Origin: Pseudomonadota bacterium
GTDB lineage: Bacteria; Pseudomonadota; Gammaproteobacteria; SZUA-229
NCBI GenBank assembly: GCA_030836935.1
Contig: JAUPMA010000154.1
Location: 1 to 6,790, forward strand
Length of the DNA: 6,790 nt
Direction of reading: 5' to 3'
The notes under the pieces are model-generated. The model had not been told where the DNA came from and ran no database searches. It saw only the letters and a list, made by a program, of their open reading frames with translations. Shown piece after piece: positions 1 to 5,603 of the stretch (its first letter is position 1; the number at the start of each line of letters is the position of its first letter). The translations under genes were made by a program, and so were the position numbers.

Positions 1-359
1 GATAATTCAATTTCAGCCACAATCAAACCGGCGTTGTCGCCAGAAAACTCATCAATCTCCCACACATGCCGGCCCTGTTTCACAAGGTGCCGCCATTTAT
101 CAATTTGCGCAGATTCGCAAAGCCTGTCCAGCATTTCATTGGCTTCATCCAGCGGAATGCCGTATTCATATTCCATGCGGCGCATGGCAAGCTCGGCGCT
201 TTTGATATTGATATTGGCTTTGTCGCCTTCGACACGTATTCTCACCGAAGCTTTGGCAATGACACCGAGATAACCCTGGCGAATGCGCGCACTATGCTCT
301 ATATGCTGACGCCAGCTGTCATTTCTCAACAAAAACTTGCGTTCGATTTCTACAGGCAT
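1..359 (-). CDS. CYTH domain protein, partial (C-terminus beyond left edge)
   Basis: Reading leftwards from the ATG at 359-357, the frame stays open to the window edge (119 codons plus 2 bases). It begins MPVEIERKFLL, the N-terminal ExExK signature of the CYTH / triphosphate tunnel metalloenzyme fold (E4, E6, K8). Other charged tunnel positions follow: R25 and R27 (ARIRQGYL), R40 and R42 (VRIRVEGDKA), K53, E63 and E65 (RRMEYEYGIP), K88, R90, and E101, D103 and E104 (VWEIDEFSG). The visible part ends near E116 and E118 (AEIEL). Single-domain bacterial members are about 150-160 residues, so roughly 35 residues are missing. The family binds triphosphate compounds with divalent metal; characterised bacterial relatives include tripolyphosphatases and class IV adenylyl cyclases. 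The substrate here cannot be told from sequence, and inorganic triphosphate hydrolysis is only an inference. The start is secure because the signature directly follows it. Only a weak purine stretch (AAAGA) precedes it. It is divergent from the PLP-enzyme gene at 367. Confidence 0.9.
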   Translation of the reverse strand, partial: MPVEIERKFLLRNDSWRQHIEHSARIRQGYLGVIAKASVRIRVEGDKANINIKSAELAMRRMEYEYGIPLDEANEMLDRLCESAQIDKWRHLVKQGRHVWEIDEFSGDNAGLIVAEIEL

Positions 360-366
360 AATCTTT

Positions 367-1491
367 ATGGAATCCCGATTTGATCTGGTTGACGACATTA
401 TATACGTGAACCACGCGGCGGTTGCGCCGTGGCCGAAGGTGAGTGTTCAGGCCGTCAAAAATTTTGCCGATGAAAATGGCCATGTCGGATCGCGCAATTA
501 TGCGCGCTGGCTGAAGGTTGAGCAGGAACTCAAACAGCGTCTGGCCAGCCTCATCCATGCCGCATCGGTTGATGAAATTGCCTTGCTGAAAAACACATCA
601 GAAGGTTTGTCGGTAATTGCTTACGGTCTGGACTGGCTAGCGGGCGATAACATCATTATTGCAGCCGAAGAATTTCCATCGAATCGCATTGTGTGGGAAT
701 CACTCACAAGCAAGGGCGTTAGCGTTCAGCTGGTTAATCTGGCAGGCGCTGCCGATCCGGAACAATTACTGATCAACCACATCAACTCGCGCACACGTTT
801 GCTCAGTATCAGTGGCGTGCAATATGCCAGCGGCTTGCGCATGGATCTGCAACGGCTGGGTACGGCCTGCCAGGCACACAAGGTTTTGTTTTGTGTCGAT
901 GCCATTCAGCAACTCGGCGCCATACGATTTGATGTACAGGCCGTGCACGCCGATTTTGTAGTCGCCGATGGCCATAAATGGTTATTGGGTCCGGAAGGCC
1001 TGGCGCTGTTTTATTGCCGCCGTGAATTATTTGCGCAACTGAAACTTCATCAGTTTGGCTGGCACATGGTGGAAGACTTTTCCGATTTCAGCAAAATGGA
1101 TCACTGGCAACCGGCACACAGCGCGCGGCGTTTTGAATGCGGCAGCCCGAATTTGCTGGCCGCTCATGCACTGCATGCCAGTGTTGGTTTGTTGCTGAAT
1201 ACCGGTATGGACAAGGTTGAGCAACAGGTACTGGCGAAAGTACAGCATCTGATCAAACTTTTTGGCGCCATAAAAGGCGTGAACATCCTCAGCCCGACAC
1301 AACCGCAACGCCATGCCGGTATTTTTACCTTTACCACTGGTGAAACCGATCAGGCCCTGTATCAGCATCTGGTTAACCGTGGCGCGATCTGCGCACTGCG
1401 CGGTGGCGGCATCCGGTTTTCGCCACATTTTTATACGCCGGATGCAAAACTCGATACATTGGCGCAGTGGGTGAGCGAGTTTATTCATTGA
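367..1491 (+). CDS. Class V aminotransferase-fold PLP enzyme (cysteine desulfurase-like family)
   Basis: This 374-residue protein is a fold-type I PLP enzyme of the class V aminotransferase group. The N-terminus carries DDIIYVNHAAVAPWP, the usual opening of this subfamily. D178 and Q181 (FCVDAIQQLG) fit the residues that contact the pyridine nitrogen and O3' of PLP. K204 in ADGHKWLLGPEG is the expected Schiff-base lysine. R350 (GGGIRFSPHFY) is the likely substrate-carboxylate arginine. The SufS-type catalytic cysteine context (GHHCA) is absent. C342 lies in AICALRGGG, 8 residues before R350, so desulfurase activity is doubtful and the reaction is unknown. An in-frame TTG at 337 would add ten residues, but ATG 367 fits the family's N-terminus better and has an AGG about 10 bases upstream (354-356). 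It ends at TGA 1489-1491. It starts 7 bp from the divergent CYTH gene, and a 193-bp gap separates it from fadE, so it is probably a separate transcript. Confidence 0.9.
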   Translation: MESRFDLVDDIIYVNHAAVAPWPKVSVQAVKNFADENGHVGSRNYARWLKVEQELKQRLASLIHAASVDEIALLKNTSEGLSVIAYGLDWLAGDNIIIAAEEFPSNRIVWESLTSKGVSVQLVNLAGAADPEQLLINHINSRTRLLSISGVQYASGLRMDLQRLGTACQAHKVLFCVDAIQQLGAIRFDVQAVHADFVVADGHKWLLGPEGLALFYCRRELFAQLKLHQFGWHMVEDFSDFSKMDHWQPAHSARRFECGSPNLLAAHALHASVGLLLNTGMDKVEQQVLAKVQHLIKLFGAIKGVNILSPTQPQRHAGIFTFTTGETDQALYQHLVNRGAICALRGGGIRFSPHFYTPDAKLDTLAQWVSEFIH

Positions 1492-1534
1492 ATGGACGTG
1501 ATTTTTATAGCCAATATCCCGATCAGAAAACTGC

Positions 1535-1584
1535 GTAGGGTGAGCATCGCCCGCCATTCAAGCACTGGGCAGTGCTCACCCTGC
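1535..1584. repeat. Imperfect palindromic intergenic repeat (hairpin-forming)
   Basis: The arms AGGGTGAGCA (1537-1546) and TGCTCACCCT (1573-1582) are perfect complements. After a 2-base mismatch (TC/AG) the stem resumes as GCCC (1549-1552) with GGGC (1567-1570), leaving a 14-base loop. Outside, G1535-C1584 and a T1536-G1583 wobble extend the stem. The right arm also contains CACTG-GG-CAGTG (1563-1574), so an alternative small hairpin can form. No T-run follows on either strand, so it is not a typical intrinsic terminator, although it could protect the 3' end of the upstream mRNA. From memory, the form resembles a widespread bacterial family of palindromes with TAGGGTG... ends, whose chance translation reads GDAHPT or GNAHPT. 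That family assignment is an inference. Confidence 0.75.
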
Positions 1585-1667
1585 AAAAAGCGCATTATCA
1601 TCAACACTATGGGCAGTGGAATTTCGTTCAGCTGCTAGACTCTGTGCGTAACTGAAAATAACAACGT

Positions 1668-1678
1668 CCTTAAGGGAG
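1668..1678 (+). promoter_or_regulatory. Strong Shine-Dalgarno of fadE inside a small palindrome
   Basis: AAGGGAG at 1672-1678 lies 6 bases before the ATG at 1685 and is the best ribosome-binding site in the window, which fixes the fadE start. The site is part of the self-complementary octamer CCTTAAGG (1668-1675). I found no convincing sigma-70 promoter in the preceding 80 bases. Confidence 0.75.
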
Positions 1679-1684
1679 TTACCC

Positions 1685-4123
1685 ATGCTTACCTGGTTTC
1701 TGATACTCATCATTGTTATTGGCATTGCCGCCTACTTCCAGTTACCCCAGATGACCTGGGCCGCCATGATTGGCGCTGTGTTACTGGCATTCAGTTTTTC
1801 CGATACCGCCAATCTCGTTACCAGTTTTCTGCTCTGGACACTTTTTCTCACTGTGGTTATTCCGCTCAATGTAGCGCAGATTCGCCTGCAATACATTTCC
1901 AAACCCTTGCTGGATTTCATGCGCAAATCCATGCCCAGTATTTCGCAAACCGAACAGGAAGCGCTGGATGCCGGCAGCGTATGGTGGGAAGCCGAACTGT
2001 TCAGCGGTGATCCGGATTACCGCAAAATCCGCGAATTACCCGTTCCCTTACTTAATAAAGAGGAACGCGAATTTCTCGATGGCCCGGTTGAGCAGTTATG
2101 CAAAATGCTCGACGACTGGAAAATCACCCATGAAGATCACGACCTGCCGCCGGAAATCTGGGCGTTTCTCAAGCAACACCGCTTCTTCGCCATGATCATC
2201 CCGAAAAAATACGGCGGCCTGGAATTCTCGGCGCTGGGCCATTCCAGCGTGGTGATGAAAGTGGCCGGCCGCAGTATCACCGCAGCCGTCACCATCATGG
2301 TGCCCAATTCGCTCGGTCCCGGCGAATTGCTCATGCACTACGGCACCGAGGAACAGAAAAATCACTACCTGCCACGTCTGGCCAGCGGTGAGGACATTCC
2401 CTGCTTTGCCCTCACCGGCCCCGATGCCGGTTCCGATGCCGGTGCCATGCCCGATACCGGCGTGGTGTGCAAAGGTGTGTTTGATGGCAAGGAAATCACT
2501 GGTATCAAACTCAACTGGGACAAGCGTTACATCACGCTGGGCCCGGTGGCCACAGTGCTTGGCCTCGCTTTCAAACTGTACGATCCGGATCACCTGCTCA
2601 GCGACGAAGCCAACCGCGGCATTACCCTGGCACTGATCAATCCCAAAACACCCGGTGTTGAAATCGGCAACCGCCATTTCACCAGTAACCACATGTTCAT
2701 GAACGGCCCCAACCGTGGCCGGGATGTATTCATTCCGCTGGACTGGATCATCGGCGGCCCGGATTACATCGGCAAGGGCTGGACCATGCTGATGAATTGT
2801 TTGTCCGCTGGCCGTGCCATTTCCCTGCCTGCACTCAGCACCGGCGCCGGCAAATATGTCACGCGCTACACCGGCGCCTATTCCCGCATTCGCAAACAGT
2901 TCAAAACGCCCATCGGTCATTTTGAAGGTGTGGAAGAAGCACTGGCGCAGATCGGCGGTAACTGTTACATCATGAATGCAGCGCGCACCCTGACCTTGAG
3001 CGCACTCGATGCTGGTGAAAGCCCGTCGGTGGTGTCCGGTATTGTTAAATACCAGCTCACCGAACGCATGCGCAAAGTTGTAAACCATGCACTCGATATC
3101 CATGGCGGCCATGGCATTTGCATGGGCCCGCACAATTTCCTTGGTCGCGCTTACCAGGGCATACCCATCAGCATTACGGTTGAAGGCGCCAACATTCTCA
3201 CCCGCAGCATGATTGTTTTTGGCCAGGGCGCGTTGCGCAGCCATCCCTATTTATTGCGCGAAGTTGCGGCTGTGAATAATCCGGATGCCGAAGAAGGTTT
3301 GCTGGAATTTGATGATGCGCTGTTCAGCCACATTGGCTTCATTGCCTGCAACACCTTCCGCAGTTTGTGGCTGGGATTAACCGGCGCCCGACTGGTGGCC
3401 GCACCGAGCAAAGGTGCCGCGATGCATTATTACCAGCAGCTCACCCGCATGAGTGCCGCGTTTGCCTTGCTCTCCGATGCCTGCCTGCTGATTCTGGGCG
3501 GCTCGTTGAAGCGCAAGGAAAAACTCTCTGGTCGCTTGGCCGATGCCTTGTCGAATATGTATTTGCTCACCGCCGTACTGAAACAGTTCGACGACGACGG
3601 CCAAAAAGCCGAAGACTTGCCGTTGCTCAAATGGGCCGCTGAAGACTGTTTGTTCAACACACAGGAAGCCTTGAAAGGCGTGTTGCGCAACTTCCCGATT
3701 CCGGCACTGGGCTGGGCGCTCAATTTCATAATTTTCCCGCTGACCAAACCGCATGGCGGCGCTGATGACAAACTCGGCCATCAGGTAGCTCGCTTATTAC
3801 TGAAACCATCCGATGTGCGTGATCGCTTGACGCGCGATATTCATTTGAATCAGGACCCGAACGATGCCATGGGCCGGCTCGAACACGCACTGCATCTGGT
3901 GCTGGAAACCGATGAACTGGAACGCAAGGTTCGTGATGCCATGAAGATTGGATTGATACCGCAATTTCCGGTCAGTGCTGCACTGGCCAAGGCGGTTGAA
4001 ATCAACATCGTCACCCATGAAGAAGCCAGTCGCCTTCAGGCCGCACACGATGCCACCCGCAATGCGATTCGTGTTGATGAATTCAATTTTGATAAAACCA
4101 CCAAGAGCTGGAAACCGGTATGA
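1685..4123 (+). CDS. fadE: Acyl-CoA dehydrogenase FadE (membrane-anchored, long form)
   Basis: FadE catalyses the first step of beta-oxidation, FAD-dependent conversion of acyl-CoA to trans-2-enoyl-CoA. The 812 residues match the roughly 814 of E. coli FadE, and many blocks are nearly identical by recall. Residues 1-60 are strongly hydrophobic, with two or three segments (about 3-18, 26-38, 47-60), implying inner-membrane anchoring. The dehydrogenase core follows: WWEAELFSG near residue 100, the N-terminal helical region with HRFFAMIIPKKYGGLEFSA, then the middle beta domain with CFALTGPDAGSDAGAMPDTG beginning at C240. The C-terminal helical domain holds ITVEGANILTRSMIVFGQGA. E500 in this block aligns with the catalytic base of VLCAD (FEGTND context). 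From about 515 onward is the bacterial FadE-specific C-terminal domain (DUF1974 type), including LGGSLKRKEKLSGRLAD. No frameshift or missing motif is seen. The stop overlaps the thiolase start as ATGA, indicating translational coupling. Confidence 0.97.
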   Translation: MLTWFLILIIVIGIAAYFQLPQMTWAAMIGAVLLAFSFSDTANLVTSFLLWTLFLTVVIPLNVAQIRLQYISKPLLDFMRKSMPSISQTEQEALDAGSVWWEAELFSGDPDYRKIRELPVPLLNKEEREFLDGPVEQLCKMLDDWKITHEDHDLPPEIWAFLKQHRFFAMIIPKKYGGLEFSALGHSSVVMKVAGRSITAAVTIMVPNSLGPGELLMHYGTEEQKNHYLPRLASGEDIPCFALTGPDAGSDAGAMPDTGVVCKGVFDGKEITGIKLNWDKRYITLGPVATVLGLAFKLYDPDHLLSDEANRGITLALINPKTPGVEIGNRHFTSNHMFMNGPNRGRDVFIPLDWIIGGPDYIGKGWTMLMNCLSAGRAISLPALSTGAGKYVTRYTGAYSRIRKQFKTPIGHFEGVEEALAQIGGNCYIMNAARTLTLSALDAGESPSVVSGIVKYQLTERMRKVVNHALDIHGGHGICMGPHNFLGRAYQGIPISITVEGANILTRSMIVFGQGALRSHPYLLREVAAVNNPDAEEGLLEFDDALFSHIGFIACNTFRSLWLGLTGARLVAAPSKGAAMHYYQQLTRMSAAFALLSDACLLILGGSLKRKEKLSGRLADALSNMYLLTAVLKQFDDDGQKAEDLPLLKWAAEDCLFNTQEALKGVLRNFPIPALGWALNFIIFPLTKPHGGADDKLGHQVARLLLKPSDVRDRLTRDIHLNQDPNDAMGRLEHALHLVLETDELERKVRDAMKIGLIPQFPVSAALAKAVEINIVTHEEASRLQAAHDATRNAIRVDEFNFDKTTKSWKPV

Positions 4124-5418
4124 ATCCAAACCCAACAAAAGGTCGCGATGTATTCATCGTTGATGGCAGCCGCACACCTTTTCTCAAAGCGCGCGGCAAG
4201 CCCGGCGCATTCTCCGCATCCGATCTGGCCATGGGCGCAGCACGGCCGCTGCTGTTGCGTAACAACATTCCGCTGACTGCGTTTGATGAAGTCATCATCG
4301 GCTGTGTCATGCCCAGCCCGAATGAAGCCAACATCGCACGCCTGCTCGCCCTGCGTCTGGGATTTCCGCAAACCACACCCGCCTGGACAGTACAGCGCAA
4401 TTGCGCATCCGGTTTGCAGGCACTGGACTGCGCCTATCGCAACATCGCCAGCGGACAGGGTGAATTGATATTCGCCGGTGGCACCGAAGCGATGAGCCGC
4501 GCGCCCATTTTGTATAACGATGCCATGGTGAATTTGTTCGCCGAACTCGCTGCGGCTAAAACGCCGATACTGAAACTCAAGGCCTTGAGTAAATTCCGTC
4601 CCGGCCATTTGAAACCGGTTATTGCGCTGGTCTGTGGTTTGTCCGATCCACTGGTGGGCATGTCCATGGGCCAAACCACCGAACAGATTGCTTACCGTTT
4701 TGATATCAGCCGCGAACAAATGGATGCGTTTGCTGTGACCAGTCACCAGCGTCTGGCGGATGCGCATGACAACGGCCGCCTCGCTGAAATTGAACCGCTT
4801 TATGATAATCGCGGCAAAGCTTTCGATTTTGATGACGGCATTCGCCGCGATTCCAGCATGGAAAATCTTGCCAAACTCAAACCCTATTTCGACCGTAATT
4901 ACGGCAAGGTCACACCCGGCAACAGTGCACAGGTTACCGATGGTGCCGCCATGCTGATTCTTGCCAGTGCCGATGCGGTGAAAAAATATAATTTACCCGT
5001 GCTCGCCAAAATTTCTGACAGCCAGTGGGCCGGTGTTGCACCCGAGGAAATGGGACTCGGCCCGGCACACGCCATGGCACCGATACTCGCGCGCAACAAT
5101 TTAAAAATAAACGATGTGGATTACTGGGAAATCAACGAAGCCTTTGCCGGCCAGGTTCTGGGTTGTCTCGAAGCCTGGAAACGCGCCGACTATTGCAAGG
5201 AAAAATTGGGGCTTGATGAGCCGATTGGTGAAATTGATCATAACAAACTGAATGTGGATGGCGGCGGTGTCAGCCTCGGTCATCCGGTAGGCGCCAGCGG
5301 TGCGCGCATCGTGCTGCATCTGGCGAATGTGCTGAAACAAAAAAATGCCAGACGAGGCATTGCCAGTTTGTGCATCGGCGGTGGCCAGGGCGGCGCCATG
5401 ATGATTGAAAACGTGTAG
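4120..5418 (+). CDS. fadI: Acetyl-CoA C-acyltransferase (thiolase), FadI-like length
   Basis: Thiolase of 432 residues that would cleave 3-ketoacyl-CoA with CoA to acetyl-CoA and a shortened acyl-CoA. The acyl-accepting nucleophile is C95 (QRNCASGLQALD). NEAFAGQVLG is the conserved NEAF block. H388 (SLGHPVGASGAR) and C418 (SLCIGGGQGGAMM) complete the catalytic set. The N-terminus VFIVDGSRTPFLK is typical. An extra stretch at about residues 133-182 between the nucleophile domain and MSMGQTTEQ resembles the loop of FadI and the trifunctional-enzyme beta subunit. The active-site motifs are closer to AtoB/PhaA-type thiolases (GASG, CIGGGQG) than to FadI (ACAAGG). The symbol therefore rests on length, loop and the fadJ-like neighbour, and an AtoB-type name is possible. 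The ATG overlaps the fadE stop (ATGA), with a GGA about 8 bases upstream. The TAG stop at 5416-5418 lies inside a REP palindrome. Confidence 0.9.
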   Translation: MNPNPTKGRDVFIVDGSRTPFLKARGKPGAFSASDLAMGAARPLLLRNNIPLTAFDEVIIGCVMPSPNEANIARLLALRLGFPQTTPAWTVQRNCASGLQALDCAYRNIASGQGELIFAGGTEAMSRAPILYNDAMVNLFAELAAAKTPILKLKALSKFRPGHLKPVIALVCGLSDPLVGMSMGQTTEQIAYRFDISREQMDAFAVTSHQRLADAHDNGRLAEIEPLYDNRGKAFDFDDGIRRDSSMENLAKLKPYFDRNYGKVTPGNSAQVTDGAAMLILASADAVKKYNLPVLAKISDSQWAGVAPEEMGLGPAHAMAPILARNNLKINDVDYWEINEAFAGQVLGCLEAWKRADYCKEKLGLDEPIGEIDHNKLNVDGGGVSLGHPVGASGARIVLHLANVLKQKNARRGIASLCIGGGQGGAMMIENV

Positions 5419-5440
5419 GAGCGGGCCATGCCCGCGACAC
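5413..5440. repeat. GTAG-type REP palindrome overlapping the thiolase stop codon
   Basis: A perfect 6-bp stem, GCGGGC (5421-5426) and GCCCGC (5430-5435), closes a CAT loop. It is preceded by GTAG (5415-5418) plus GA. GTGT (5413-5416) and ACAC (5437-5440) can also pair outside a bulge. A GTAG tetranucleotide just 5' of a GC-rich hairpin is the hallmark of REP sequences mobilised by RAYT (TnpA-REP) transposases. The TGTAGGAGCGGGC start matches, from memory, REPs of Pseudomonas and GTAG elements of Xanthomonadales. No RAYT gene lies in the window. The TAG within GTAG is the thiolase stop codon. Confidence 0.8.
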
Positions 5441-5453
5441 ATATAAAAAGCCG

Positions 5454-5533
5454 GAGTCCTCAAATAAACGCAAATGCACGCAAATAAAAACTTTTTTCTT
5501 CATTTGCGTTTATTGGCGTTCATTTGCGGACTC
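5454..5533. repeat. 80-bp inverted repeat with arms of phased 10-bp units
   Basis: The left arm (5454-5485) and the reverse complement of the right arm (5502-5533) are identical at 27 of 32 positions, flanking a 16-base A/T-rich centre. Perfect ends are GAGTCC (5454-5459) and GGACTC (5528-5533). Each arm consists of three units: CAAAT starts at 5461, 5471 and 5481 on the left, and ATTTG or ATTGG at 5502, 5512 and 5522 on the right, an exact 10-base period. The T-run (5492-5497) is in the loop rather than after the stem, so it is not a standard terminator. The composition resembles a dispersed ACGCAAAT-type repeat that I recall from many bacterial genomes (chance translation ICVHLRLF). It is probably a non-autonomous mobile or REP-like element. 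Confidence 0.8.
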
Positions 5534-5540
5534 ATTCTTT

Positions 5541-5579
5541 TTCAATAAATATTTGAACGCGGCATACGCGACCAATAAT
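5541..5579 (+). promoter_or_regulatory. Candidate fadJ promoter with overlapping palindrome
   Basis: TTGAAC (5553-5558) could serve as a -35 element and AATAAT (5574-5579) as a -10 element, with a short 15-bp spacer, 24 bases before the fadJ ATG. The possible -35 overlaps TTCAA (5541-5545) / TTGAA (5553-5557), a 17-bp partial dyad that could be an operator. A separate promoter would make sense because two hairpin repeats separate fadJ from the thiolase. This is a by-eye match only. Confidence 0.25.
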
Positions 5580-5603
5580 CGAATACACTTGCAGGAAATA
5601 ATC

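Noticed and set aside
66..383. Plus-strand open frame at the left edge (105 codons)
   Set aside because: It is opposite the CYTH gene, whose frame carries the full ExExK and EIEL signatures. The plus-strand translation has no recognisable motif.
1027..1557. Minus-strand open frame starting MAGDAHPTQ
   Set aside because: Its start lies in the palindromic repeat at 1535-1584, and the rest is antisense to the PLP-enzyme gene. This is a typical spurious translation of the repeat.
1627..1662. Possible fadE promoter around TAGACT (1636-1641) or AATAAC (1657-1662)
   Set aside because: Neither hexamer has an acceptable -35 partner at 16-18 bp, so no promoter is called although one must exist upstream of fadE.
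2096..3244. Long minus-strand open frame (382 codons) opposite fadE
   Set aside because: It is antisense to the conserved fadE core, its translation is His/Ala/Gly-rich low-complexity with no recognisable domain, and it mirrors fadE codon bias.
4036..4767. Minus-strand open frame (243 codons) across the fadE-thiolase junction
   Set aside because: It lies opposite two clearly conserved coding regions, has no family motif and no supporting ribosome-binding site. It is a shadow frame.
5270..5503. Minus-strand small open frame containing ICVHLRLFEDSG
   Set aside because: The N-terminal part is the translation of the decamer inverted repeat and the remainder is antisense to the thiolase gene.
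5454..5533. Reading the inverted repeat as a rho-independent terminator or a CRISPR fragment
   Set aside because: The T-run is in the central loop rather than 3' of the stem, and the 10-base direct units are far too short and unspaced for CRISPR repeats.
5419..5603. Small gene or tRNA in the thiolase-fadJ gap
   Set aside because: No tRNA-like cloverleaf and no independent open frame with a ribosome-binding site is visible. The gap is accounted for by two repeats and the fadJ leader.
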